The translations under genes were made by a program, and so were the position numbers. Source: Rapana venosa (lineage: Eukaryota > Mollusca > Gastropoda > Neogastropoda > Muricidae). From it: a DNA stretch of 64,000 bases. How positions within the stretch are numbered: the first letter of the stretch is position 1; each line of letters starts with the position of its first letter. The DNA is taken from assembly GCA_028751875.1 (NCBI GenBank), contig CM054158.1, positions 54,457,360 through 54,521,359 on the forward strand, written 5' to 3'. Shown here one piece after another: positions 34,086 to 45,470 of this stretch. The notes under the pieces are model-generated. The model was given only the letters and a program-made list of their open reading frames with translations. It had not been told where the DNA came from and did no database searches.

Positions 34086-34087
<2 letters not shown>
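33275..34087 (-). other. Probable 5' leader of the CR1-like LINE
   Basis: About 0.8 kb between the (GA)n at 34088 and the ORF1 start. No reading frame stands out. It has G runs (minus-strand C runs) at 33288-33302 and 33527-33539 and repeated CTAGCCTAG near 33585 and 33660. Role as promoter or 5' UTR is inferred from position only. Confidence 0.45.
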
Positions 34088-34119
<32 letters not shown>

Positions 34120-34170
34120 GGAGAGGGAGAGAGAGAAGGAGAGAGAGAGAGGGGGAGAGAGAGAGAAGAG
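34088..34170. repeat. (GA)n microsatellite at the LINE/satellite junction
   Basis: GA repeat separating the LINE leader from the first full satellite unit. Confidence 0.94.
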
Positions 34171-34528
34171 ATTCTTTAACACCCACATAGAGATCGAGGT
34201 CAAAATGCATGGGAGTTAACTGATCGATTTTTAAGTGAACGCGCTGGAAGTTATCTCCGTGAGAATTAAACTTGGAACCACTCACTATGACTCAAGTGCT
34301 GACTAGATCAACTTCTGCTCCGCCATAGTTTAGCTGGTGCCACAGGTAAGCTGTTCTGTGATGTGAAATCAAACCATGGTTATGTACAGGGTACAGTGTC
34401 AAAATGTGTCGCTGTCTAAACATGTTGTTGTTTTCACAATGATTAGTATGTTTTGATAATATGTCTGCTGTCTAAAAGTATTTGCTGTCTAATAATGTGA
34501 TGTTGCTGTTTTTATTGTGTTTATGTGT

Positions 34529-34830
34529 AAAAAAAAAAAAGGTAAAGGGTAAAGGAGTCCCATAACCTATAAGTCGTAGGGGAGCGAGATGTCAGAGACC
34601 TCACTTCTCTAGGGCCAGCATATTGAGGGCAGCGCCATCTCCTCTCCCTCGCTGCTTTACCTTCCCTGACCCTAAAGAGGACATGTACCCATTTACAGCT
34701 GGGTGAACTGAGGGAACTGTACTGAAACCAAGGCGCACAAACGGTCACCCATCCAACTGGTGACCACGCTCGACGCTGCTTAACTTGGCTGGGGGAAAGC
34801 GAGTGCTCCGACCACTGAGCTATCCTGTCC
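34529..34830 (-). mobile_element. Chimeric tRNA/5S-like SINE in unit A
   Basis: Minus strand: GGATAGCTCAGTGGTCGGAG (tRNA A-box-like), then GCCAAGTTAAGCAGCGTCGA and GTTGGATGGGTGACCG (matching the A-box/intermediate and C-box parts of 5S rRNA genes), then the SINE body, TTTACCCTTTACC and a run of 12 T. It interrupts the satellite's GTGTTT / GCTGTCTAAATAAT repeat. Confidence 0.9.
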
Positions 34831-34839
34831 GCTGTCTAA

Positions 34840-35042
34840 ATAATATGTCGCTGCTGTTTTCATATGTGTTTACATGCCCACTGTCTAAATAATGTGTCGC
34901 TGCTGTTTTCATATGTGTTTACATGTCCACTGTCTAAATAATGTGTCGCTGCTGTTTTCATATGTGTTTACATGTCCGCTGTCTAAATAATGTGTCGCTG
35001 CTGTTTTCATATGTGTTTACATGTCCACTGTCTAAATAGTGT
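34840..35042 (+). repeat. 49-bp minisatellite in unit A
   Basis: Four copies of AATGTGTCGCTGCTGTTTTC + ATATGTGTTTACATGTCCAC + TGTCTAAAT, ending in a divergent copy with GTTTGGTATGTCTCTGTGG. Confidence 0.94.
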
Positions 35043-35119
35043 GTCGTTGCTGTTTGGTATGTCTCTGTGGTTATATGTCTGCTGCTTCACAAAATGTAGG
35101 ACAGGCATATTTTCCTCCA

Positions 35120-35150
<31 letters not shown>

Positions 35151-35330
35151 GTCTCTGTCTCTCTCTGTCCCTGTGTCTCCAGAACTGTTTTAACGTTTCT
35201 TCTTTCTCTGTCTCTTTCCATCTCTCAATCTGTCTGTGGCTCTGTCTCTGAGCTTCTTTCTGTCTTTCCTTCCTGTCTGTCTGTGCATCCCTGTCTGTCT
35301 TTCTGTCTGCATATTTATGTATAATTATAT

Positions 35331-35577
35331 GTATGTATGTATGTTTGTATGTATGTATGTTTGTATGTATGTATGTATGTATGTATGTATGATGTATGTA
35401 TGTATGTATGTAATGTATGTATGTATGTGTGTGTGTGTGTGTGGATGGATGTTGCATGCATGCATGCATGCATGCACGCATACATGCATGCATGAATGCA
35501 TGTATGTATGTATGTATGTATGTATGTATGTATGTATGTATGTATGTATGTATGTAGATGTATGTATGTATGTTTAT
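35331..35577. repeat. (ATGT)n / (GCAT)n array
   Basis: ATGT repeats on both sides of a self-complementary (GCAT)n block at 35454-35510. Confidence 0.95.
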
Positions 35578-35623
35578 TGATGCGAGCATGAGTGTGCGTG
35601 TGCAGTGCACGTGTGTGTGTGAG

Positions 35624-35682
<59 letters not shown>

Positions 35683-36015
35683 CTGTCTGTCTGTCTGTCT
35701 GTCTGTGTCTCCCTCTCCCTGTGACCATGTCCTAGTGCAATGGGTCTCTCTAAAGCTCTGTCACTCCTGTGTCCAATGGAAAGATACAACTGGCTTTTAT
35801 CCAGCTTCAGTCATTAACTGTTGATTAAACGTGGATGCGTGGATTGGAAATAGAATAACTGAGATTTAACCAGAAGCACATGAAGGCGGGAAGAAAAAAT
35901 ATTACACACATGTACATGTTAAACACAAAACAGCACACACTACGTCTATATATCAAAAACAAGACAACTGATGACATCAGTTTTCCTGGTGAGAGAGAGA
36001 GAGAAAGAAAGAAAA

Positions 36016-36099
<84 letters not shown>

Positions 36100-36528
36100 A
36101 GTTTTCATATCATTTGTGAAACATTTTTAATTCAAATGTGGCATAAGCAAAATAACCATTAAAAACCCCATATCAATTCCAAAAATGGTAGTTGGCTAAG
36201 ATTAGCGTATAAAAATCATGATACTAAATATTAGCAATGAGCTTAAGTCATTTTAATACCAATTTTCATAATCGTACTATACCAGAGTGAATGAGTGAGT
36301 GAGTGAGTAAGTTAGAGACAATGACATTGACAGTGACAAATTCTTTTATTTTGAGGGTAATGAATAAGCACTCATGTGCTTTTTTACATCCAGTCCCTGC
36401 CTGTAGGGATACATCTTAATAATAACCAAACACTTTAACAGAGAGAGAAGGAGAGAGAAAGAGAGAGAGAGAGGGAGAGCGATAGAGAGAGAGATGAGAA
36501 AGAGTGAGAGAGAGAGAGAGAGAGAGAG

Positions 36529-36559
<31 letters not shown>

Positions 36560-36576
36560 AGGGGAGAGAGAGAGAG

Positions 36577-37593
36577 ATTTTTTAAACACACCACAAATAG
36601 AATCGAGGTCAAAAGGGATGGGATTTAAAACTAATCGATTTTGAAGTGAATGCGCTGTGAATTTAAACTCCTGTGAAAAACTAATTAGAACCACCTCATA
36701 TGACCTAAGTGCTGAGTAGAATGAACTTGCTGCTCCGCCATAGTTTAGCTGGTGCCACAGGTAAGCTGTTCTGTGATCTGAAATCAACCACTGTTATTTT
36801 ACAGGGTTACAGTGTCAAAATGTGTCCGCTGTCAAAACATGTTTTGTTTTCACATGATTAGTATGTTTTGATAATATGTCTGTTATCTAAAAGTATTTGC
36901 TAGGTTGTTTTCAAAATTATGTGTTTACATGCCCCCCTGTCTAAATAATGTGTCGCTGCTGTTTTCATATGTGTTTACATGTCACTGTCTAAATGTGTCG
37001 TTTGCTGTTTTCATATGTGTTACATGTCCACTGTCTAATATGTGTCACTGCTGTTTTCATATGTGTTTACTGTCCACTGTCTAAATAATGTGTCATGCTG
37101 TTTGGTATGTCTCTGTGGTTATATGTCTGCAAGCTTCAAAAAATTTTGGAGAGGCATATTTTCCTCCATGTCTGTCTGCCTGTCTGTCTGTCGGTCTGTC
37201 TGTGTCTGTGTCTCTCTCGCCCCGGTGTCCCCAGAAACTGTTTTAACGTTTCTTTTTCTCTGTCTCTTTCCATCCTCAATCTGTCTGTTTTTTCTGTCTC
37301 TGAGCTTCTGTCTGTCTTTACCTTCCTGTCTGTCTGTGCCTCCCTGTTGTCTTTCTGTCTGCATATTTATGTATATATGTATGTATGAAATGTGTGGGGA
37401 TGTATGTATGTATGTATGTAGGGTATGTTGTATGTATGTATGTTGTATGTATGTATGTATGTTGTATGTGATGGATGGATGGATGGATGCACGCATGCAT
37501 GCATAAATGCATGTTGTATGTATGTATGTATTGGTGCGTGCGTGGGGTGTGCGTGTGCAAGTTTTACGTGTGTGTGTGTGTGTCTATTCTCCC

Positions 37594-37628
<35 letters not shown>

Positions 37629-40600
37629 ATTCTCTTTCTCTCTTTCTCGGGTGTTGTCTGTCTGTCTGTCTCCCTCTCCTGTGCCCATGTCCTAGTGAAA
37701 AGGGCTCTTTTAAAGCTCTGTCCCCCCTTTGCCCAAAGGGAAAGATCCCAATTGCTTTCAACCAGTTTTCAGCTTTTAACTGTTAAATTAAAGGGAGATG
37801 TTTTGGTTTGGAAATAAAAATAACTGAGATTTAATAAAAGGAAACTTTTTTTAAAAAGGGGGGGGAAGGGGAAAAAATAGTATAACACAGGGACAGGGTT
37901 AAAACACAAACGCACACACAAATCTATATATCAAAAAACCAAAAAGAACTGATGACACAGTTTTCCGGGTTTGGAGAGAGAGAAAAAGGAGGGGAGAGAG
38001 GAGAGGAGAGAAGAGAGAGAGAGGGGAGGGAGAGAGGGGGAAAAGAGGGGGAAAGAGAAAAGATTTATTTTTTCATAAATTTGTGAAACATTTTTTTGGA
38101 AATGTATAAGCAAAAAAAACCATTAAAAACCCCCATATAAATTTCCCAATAAATTTTTTAAAATGGGTTAAAAAAATTCCAAAAAAAATGGGCTTTTATA
38201 TCCAAGCATATGCACCGTTTTAAACAAATTCGTACTCAGAAGGGGGAAAACTCTTCTATCAAAGAGCTCTCCGCCCCCAAAACAGCCCCCCTTTGCCCAA
38301 GAGGCCCCTGTAGGGTAAAAGGGTGTTTTTCAACGGCAAGTTGGTGAGGAAAAAACCCCGGGACACAAAACTTTGGACCCACAGTAAACCCCCGAACCCC
38401 TTTTGGAAATTTTACAAGGGGAACCACGTGCGGGGAACTATGTGCGAGCAAAATCTGACATCCCCCCAACCCTTTTTCCAACACCGAGCCTCCCAAATTT
38501 AAAACCGGGTACAAAGGGGAAACGTCTCAACATCTCGTCCCCAATGGGGACTTTATCTTGCAAAAATCCAGAACACGTTACCCCCATCAAAAAATAAAAA
38601 ACCCTTTCCCCCAAATCCCCAACCTTGACACGGGCCACGGGCCGGGCCTTTCTAGCCCCCCGTACCCTCAGAAAGAAAAAATAACAACTGCTAGGAAAAA
38701 CCCGGGCCTAAAAAAGATCAACCTCCCAAACGGGAAAAGAAAAGAAGGAAAGGGAAACAGATCCACAGTGTTTATAAAGGTGAAACTTACCCCTTTGTTT
38801 ACAACACCTTTTTTCAACATGGAGCAAGTCGGGGGCAACCTTCAAGCCACTTTTCTAAACCCCCTTTAAAGGGGAATTTGCGGGGAAAAGGGAAAAATGT
38901 GGAGGTAAAAAAGGGAAATTCCCTCTTGGGGGAAAACCAAGAGGTAAAGGGAAAAGCCATCAAGATAAAAAAGCAGTATTAAAGTTTGGGCCAGGACCAA
39001 GAAAAAAAGAGGACTAGCCAAGTCCCGAATCGCAAAAGAAAATAGAAAACGTGTTGTGAAAGCCTCCAAAAAAAAATTTTTGGGGCGACTTATGGGAGAA
39101 TTTAAGTAAAATTGCAAGAACCCCCCCCAAAGAATTTTTAAAAAGGTGTTAAGACGAGGAGAGTAAGAGATGAGCCTTTCCCAAACCCAACAACAGTAGT
39201 GAATGATGAAAAGGGAAAAGGGGCCACCCCCAAAATGAAGAGAAAATTCTAAAAACGATGGGAAACTTTTTTAAAGATCTTTTAAACCCATCTGGAGTAC
39301 AACCCTTTCCCCAGCTCTCGTTCTCCCCACGCATAAAAAACCAATTTAAAAAGCCCCAAATCCTTGAAGCTGAAAAAAAAAGAAATTAAGCCCAAAAAAC
39401 CCCCAAAGGGCAAAGCGGAGGCGATGAGGGGGGGGGGATAACAACAAAAGGGCCATCCTTGCATGCGGAGAAACGGGGTTACAGTTGGGCTCACCATCTT
39501 TTTCCCAAAAACCCAAGGGAAGAGGGGAAAGTCCCAATGGACGGCCCAAAATCGTAGGGGGTCCCAATTTTGAAGAAAAGGGCAGCAAGAGAGAGGGCAG
39601 CCCCCTACAGAGGCTTTTCACTTCTCACCATGTGGGGAAAAATGAATGCAAAAAATTTGGGAAACCCAGCGCACAAGACCCAAAAGCAAAACCCACCTAC
39701 TGAACAATCCCCATTTTTGGCTTTGGGGAAAAGGAAAGGGTGAAACAGATCCCCATTTTTTCGCCCCTCCGACAGCGGGTGAAAAAGCCACGAATACAGC
39801 CCAAGCCCTGCAAACAGATTGGGGTTTGTTCAAGAAAAAGTTTTTGGGACCGAGTCAAAAAAGGGGACAAGCTCGGGAAAATTTCCGGGGGCAGTACGAC
39901 TGAAGGGGCAGTTGCTTGAAAAACATCAGAGAAATTATCCCAAACCCAGTATAAAGCGCGGGCCCGAACACCCTTTGGAACCATCCGACTGGTTCCCCGG
40001 TTACCTTCAGGGGTCGGGCAAGGCTGCGTACTCTCTCCCCTTCTTTTTCCGGGGATCTAAAAATGGACCAGATTAAAAAGGGGGGCCAAAACCCAGATCT
40101 TAAAGGTCCTAAACAAAATTTTTTTTGGCGGGACGACCAGCCCTGGTGAATCAGAACAAACCACTTTTAAAGATCCCCCACAGCCCAACTCAACACAAGC
40201 GCGAGAGGTATGAACATAAAGTTTCAGTATCCCCAAAACAGAATTTAGCTGTAAAAGAAATCAAGAAAGCGGGAAACATAAACCATAAAACCGGGCCCCC
40301 GGGCTAAACAGCCCAAAGAATTTTAAATCCCTTGGGCCCCCTTTCACTGAAAAATTGGAAAAATTGGACAAGAGATAGAAACAAATGCAAAAAAGCGAAC
40401 GCAGTCATTTTTACCAACTCGCCCCCTTTTCAAAAAACATTCCAGCACCCCAATAAAACACCAAGGAAAACCCCTCAACCCAAATTTTCCCGTTCCCAAC
40501 ACTCAATCCCCAATGTCAAAACTGGGCCTAACAAAAGCCTTAGAGAAAAAAATTGGTCACTTTTTGAAATGCGCGCCTGAAAAAGTTGTCAACAAGCCCG

Positions 40601-41333
40601 ACGCGACAGTCAAAATGGGTGATCAGCCTTGGTGGGAAACCTAACCCACCAATTCTCCCCCAATATTAAAACAAAAAAGGGATCAGGGGGTTTTGGGTCC
40701 CTCACTAAATGCCCGCCCAAACCAACCACCCCCTCCCGGGCATACACCACCAAATAAAATTGGCTGGAAAGCCAGAGGTAGACCAAAGGAAGACGGGGAG
40801 CGACTCCGGGGCTAAACACCCTGCGGCCCATGCCCTTTGCCCCACTACATCAACCCTCCCGCCTTGCTGCAGACAGACGTCTGTTTTCCCCCGCAAACGC
40901 CGAAGGGAAACCAGCGGCAGATGAAAAAAAGATAAATTTCCCAAAAAATGGTATTTGGGATAAGATTGGGCTTTTAAAAAAAATCATGTTACTAAAAAAT
41001 TAAGCAAGGAGCTTAAATTTTTTTTAACCCAAAAATTTTCAAAATCGAAACCTAAAAACCAGAGTGAATGAGGAGTGGAGGGAGATTTGAGACAATGAAA
41101 ATTTGAAAATGAAAAATTCTTTTTTTTCAGGAAAATAAATTTAAGCACCCCTGGGTTTTTTTACTTTCCCGTTCCTGCCCTAGGGATAAATTTAATAAAA
41201 ACCCCAAACATTTAAAACAGAGAGAGAAGGAGAGGAAAGAGAGAGAGAGGGAGAGCGTAGAGAGAGAGAAAGGGGAGTGAGAGGAAAAGAGAGAGGGGGA
41301 AGAGAGAGAAGAAGAGAGAGGGGAGGGGAGAGC
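36577..41333 (+). repeat. 2-kb satellite unit B (LINE present, SINE absent)
   Basis: Same landmarks as unit A, but AACATGTTTTGTTTTC runs directly into the 49-bp minisatellite (36945-37090) with no SINE. The site ATCAATTC is occupied by a LINE at 38146-40931. From about 37690 the sequence is homopolymer-stretched compared with units A, D and E. The second (GA)n lies at 41220-41333. Confidence 0.87.
38146..40931 (+). mobile_element. RTE/Jockey-type LINE in unit B (degraded-sequence copy)
   Basis: Aligns end to end with the better copy at 45471-48108 (ATATCCAAGCATATGCACCG at 38200, GTTACCTTCAGGGGTCGGGC near 40000, CTTGCTGCAGACAGACGTCT near 40865). It has the same 5' truncation point and the same 3' end. 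The flank ATAAATTTC occurs on both sides (38137-38145 and 40932-40940), a blurred version of the ATCAATTC duplication in unit D. Many non-homopolymer bases are replaced by neighbours, so no long frame survives. Confidence 0.86.
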
Positions 41334-43827
41334 CTTCTTTTAAAAACCCCAAACTAGGATCAAAGGTCAAAAGGGAAAGGATTTTAACTGATCGATTTTA
41401 ATTTGAACCGCTGTGAAGTTATCTCACGGGGGAACTAAACTTAAAACCCAACCTCACTAAAAAACCTCAAAAAGGGGCTACAAAAGATCAATTTTCCTGC
41501 TCCGCCAAAGTTTAGCTGGTGCCACAGGAAAGCTGTTCTGTGATCTGAATAAAACCCCAATGGTTATGTACGGGGTACAGGTAAAAATGTGTCCGTTTCT
41601 AAACATGTTGTTTTTGTTTTCACAATGATTATTATTTTTTTTTGGAAAAATATGCCCCTTTTGCTGTTTTAAAAGAAATTTTGCGGGTCAAATTTAAATT
41701 GTAAATTACTGCTGTTTTTATATTGTTTTAGGGTGAAAAAAAAAAAAAATTTAAAGGGGTTTAAAGGGAGTCCCAAAAAATTTAAAAGCGTAGGGGAGCG
41801 AGGCGTAAAGGGGCCCCTTTCCTTTTCTCTGGGGCCAGCATTTGGGGGCAGCGCCCATCCCCTCTCCCCCCCGCTTCTTTCCCTTCCCTGCCCCCTAAAG
41901 AGGGCAGGTCCCCCATTCAAAAGCGGGGAACGGGGGGAACTTTACTGAACCCAAAGGCTCGCAAACGGTACCCATCCAACGGGAAAACCACGTTTCAGGG
42001 TGTTTTAACTTGGGGGGGGGGAAAGCAAAGGCTCCACCACTGAGCTTTTCCTCCGGTGTCTAAATAAGGGTGTCGCAGGGGTTTTCATATGTGTTTTACA
42101 TCTCGGCTGTCAAAAAATAATGTGTCGAAATCGGTTTTAAAATTTTGTTTACACTCGGTGTCTAAAAAATTTTGTCGTTTCTTTTTCCCCATAAGTTTTT
42201 ACATGTCCCGAAATTAAATAAGGGTGTCCTGCTGTTTTCATATTGTTTTCCCATTTTCCACTGTCTAAATAATGGGGGTCGCTCTGTTTTTAAAAGTGTT
42301 TCATGCCCACTGCAAAATTTAATGTGTCGCTGTTTTTTTCAATGTTTTTACATGTCCGCTGTCAAAATAGTGTGTTTTTTGCTGTTTGGTATGTTCTGTG
42401 GTTAAAAGCCTGCGGCTTCAAAAAAATTTTGGGAAACGGGCAAAATTTCCCCCATGCCCTGTCTCCCGTCTGTCTGGGGGTCCTGTCTCTCTTTTTCCCT
42501 GTGTCTCAAAACTGTTTTAATGTTTTTTTCTTTCTCTTTTCTTTTTCCCTTCTTTTAATCGGCCCTGTGGCCTGTCCGGTTCTGTCTGTCTTTCCTTTCC
42601 TGTCTGCCCTTCCCTCCCCCCTTTTCCCTTTCTGTCTGCATATTTTTTTAAATTGAAAGTATGGGCAGGGTATTTTATGTATGTATGTATTTTATGTATG
42701 TATGTATGAAAGTATGTATGATGAAATATATGTGTTTTGTGTGTGGATGGATGCGGGCATGCATGCATGCTTTAAAGCCCCGCATAAGCATGCTTGAAAG
42801 CATGAAATGTATGTATTTTTGATGTATGTATGTATGTAGTAGGGAGGGTATGTATGTATGTATTGATGCGACCCTGAGTTTGGTGTGGCAAGTGCCCCCG
42901 TGTTGTGTGTGCTCTTTTTTCTCTCTCTCACTCTCCCCCCTCCTCTCCCCCTTTTCCCCTCTCTCCCTCTCTCTCTCTCTCCTCTGCCCTGTCTGTTGTC
43001 TGTTGCTGTCTGTCTGTCTCCCCCCCCCCTTTGTGCCATTTTCCTAGTGAAATTGGGTCTCTCTAAAGCTCTGTCACCCCTTTGTTCCAAGGGAAAAAAA
43101 CAACTGGTTTTTTACCCGGGTTTCAGTCTTTAAACGGGTTGTTTTAAACGTAAAAAGCGGGGGAAAAGGGAAAATTTAGAAAAAAACTGAGTTTTTTAAC
43201 CAGAAGCCAAAAGGGCGGGAAAAAAAAAAATATTACACAAAAGAAACAGTTAAAACAAAAAAAAAGCACACACTACGTCTTTATATCAAAAACAAGAAAA
43301 CTGATAAATCATTTTTTCCGGGTTGAAAAGAGAGAGGGGAAAGAAAAGAAAAAAAAAAAAAAAAGAGAGGGGAGAGAGAAAAGAGAGAGAGAGATTAATT
43401 TTTCATATCTTTTTGTTGAAACTTTTTAAAAATTCAAATTTGGGCATAACAAAAAACCATAAAAAACCCCCCATATCTTTTCCCAAAAAATTTGGTATTT
43501 AATTTGGGTTTAAATTTAGCGAATAAAAATCTGATACAAAAAATTTAGAAATTGATTTTAAAAGGTCTTTTTAATTTCCCCAAATTTTTTCATAATCGTA
43601 CTTCCCAGAGGGGAATGATTTAAAAGTGAGTGAGAAAGTTAGAGAAAAAACATTGACCTTTGACAAATTCTTTTTATTTTGAGGGTAATGAATAAGCACT
43701 CATGTGCTTTTTAATCCAGTCCCTGCCTGTAGGGATACATCTTAATAATAACCAAACACTTTAACAGAGAGAGAAGGACGAGAGAAGAGAGAGAGAGAGG
43801 GAGAGCGATTAGAGAAGAGAGAGAGAA

Positions 43828-43872
<45 letters not shown>

Positions 43873-43909
43873 TAGAGAGAGAGAGAGAGGGAGAGAGAGT
43901 GAGAGAGAG
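41334..43909 (+). repeat. 2-kb satellite unit C (SINE present, LINE absent)
   Basis: Landmarks as in unit A but blurred to about 43650: SINE at 41735-42055, minisatellite at 42055-42380, GTCT-like stretch, ATGT-like stretch (42680-42870), CT (42910-43020), uninterrupted LINE site near 43475, minus tail 1 (43655-43735) and (GA)n. Sequence quality returns abruptly at about 43655. Confidence 0.82.
41735..42055 (-). mobile_element. Chimeric tRNA/5S-like SINE in unit C (degraded sequence)
   Basis: Same position and orientation as the SINEs in units A and E. Recognisable parts are the A run (41735-41749), GGGGAGCGAGG, CTGGGGCCAGCA, CTAAAGAGGGCAGGT and CACTGAGCTTTTCC. Confidence 0.8.
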
Positions 43910-44254
43910 ATTCTTTAACACACCACATTAGAGATCGAGGTCAAAATGGATGGGAGTTAACTATCGATTTTGAAGTGAATGCGCTGTGAAGTTATCTCCT
44001 GTAGAACTAAACTTAGAACCCACCTCACTATGACTCAAGTGCTGAGTAGATGAACTTGCTGCTCGACCCATAGTTTAGCTGTGCCACAGGTAAGCTGTTC
44101 TGTGATCTGAAATCAAACCACTGGTTAATGTACAGGTACAGTGTCAAATGTGTCCGCTGTCTAAACATGTTGTTGTTGTTCAAAATAAATAGTATGTTTG
44201 ATAATATGTCTGTTATCTAAAAGTATTGCTAGTTGTTTTCATAAAGTGTTTACA

Positions 44255-44420
44255 TGTCGCTGTCTAAATAATGTGTCGCTGCTGTTTTCATATGTGTTTT
44301 ACATGTCCACTGTCTAAAGTGTCGCTGCTGTTTTCATATGTGTTACATGTCCACTGTCTAAATAATGTTGTCCTGCTGTTTTCATATGTGTTTACTGTCC
44401 ACTGTCTAAATAATGTGTCA
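44255..44420 (+). repeat. 49-bp minisatellite in unit D
   Basis: About three copies of the GTGTCGCTGCTGTTTTCATA unit with small deletions. Confidence 0.88.
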
Positions 44421-44899
44421 CTGCTGTTTGGTATGTCTCTGTGGTTTAATGTCTGCGCTTCACAAAATTTAGGAAGGCATATTTTCCTCCATGTCTGTCT
44501 GCCTGTCGTCTGTCTGTCTGTCTGTGTCTGTGTCTCTCTCTGTCCGGTGTCTCCAGACTGTTTTAACGTTTCTTTTTTCTCTGTTCCTTTCCATCTCTAT
44601 CGTCTGTTTCTCTGTCTCTGAGTTCGTTTGCTGTCTTTACCTTCCTGTCTGTCTGTGCCTCCCTGTCTGTCTTTCTGTCTGCATATTATGTATTATGTAT
44701 GTATGTATGTGTGTGTGTATGTATGTATGTATGTTGTATGTATGTATGTATGTTGTATGTATGTATTATATGATGTTGTATGGATGATGGCTGGATGGAT
44801 GCACGCATGCATGATGCAGATGCATGTATGTATGTATGTATGTATTGGTGCGTGCGTGAGTGTGCGTGTGCAAGTGTACGTTGTGTGTGTGTGTGTCTA

Positions 44900-44949
<50 letters not shown>

Positions 44950-45470
44950 CTCTCACTCTTTCTCTTTTCCTCTGGTCTGTCTGTCTGTCTGTCTCCCTCC
45001 CTGTGACCATGTCCTAGTGCAATGGGTCTTTAAAAGCTCTGTCACTCCTGTGTCCAATGGAAAGATACAATGGCTTTCAACCACCTTCAGTCATTAACTG
45101 TTGATTTTAAACGGAGATGTTTTGGATTGGAATACAATAACTGAGATTTAATCAGAAGCACATGAAGGCGGGAAAAAAAATATTATACACATGTACATGT
45201 TAAAACACAAAACAGCCCCACACTACGTCTTATATCAAAAACAAGAGAACTGATGACATCAGTTTTCCTGGTGAGGAGGAGAGAAAGAAAGAGAGGGGAG
45301 AGAGAGAGAGGGGGAGAGAGAGAGAAGAGAGTGAGAGGAGAGAGAGAGGAGAGAGAGGGAGGGAAGAGAGAGTGGAGAGAGAATAGAGTTAGTTTTCATA
45401 TCATTTGTGAAACATTTTTATTTGAAATGTGGCATAAGCAAAATAACCATTAAAAACCCCATATCAATTC

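Larger units (their letters stand above)
26880..34087 (-). mobile_element. CR1-like LINE, longest copy: 5' UTR, ORF1 with esterase domain, ORF2
   Basis: Minus-strand order: about 0.8 kb of leader (34087-33275), ORF1 (33274-30874), an inter-ORF stretch enlarged by simple sequence (30873-29726), ORF2 (29725-26945), and a short 3' UTR ending at (GA)n 26803-26879. ORF2 matches the truncated copies at 3.5, 7.0 and 17 kb. An APE-type endonuclease plus RT, with a separate ORF1 carrying an SGNH hydrolase domain, is the architecture known for CR1-like LINEs. Both ORFs are broken, so the copy is inactive. Confidence 0.86.
34171..36576 (+). repeat. 2-kb satellite unit A (SINE present, LINE absent)
   Basis: Order: CACATAGAGATCGAGGTC, CTCCGCCATAGTTTAGCTGG, GCCACAGGTAAGCTGTTCTG, AACATGTTGTTG, inserted SINE (34529-34830), 49-bp minisatellite (34840-35042), GTCTGTCT arrays, (ATGT)n and (GCAT)n (35331-35577), (CT)n (35624-35683), CCATGTCCTAGTGCAATGGG, (GA)n (35990-36096), TCATATCATTTGTGAAACAT, the uninterrupted site ATCAATTCCAAAAATGG where other units hold a LINE (about 36171), a minus tail 1 (36312-36405) and (GA)n. 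Confidence 0.9.

Noticed and set aside
34541..34830. Candidate 5S rRNA pseudogene
   Set aside because: Only the internal promoter part resembles 5S rRNA. The 5S ends are missing and the same 300-bp unit recurs with a tRNA-like head, so a SINE explains it better.
34840..35042. CRISPR-like array (regular 49-bp repeats)
   Set aside because: The repeats are contiguous, with no unique spacers, in a eukaryotic satellite. It is a minisatellite.
35236..35610. Met-Tyr-Val-Cys or Ile-His-Thr-Tyr repeat proteins
   Set aside because: They are translations of (ATGT)n and its complement on both strands.
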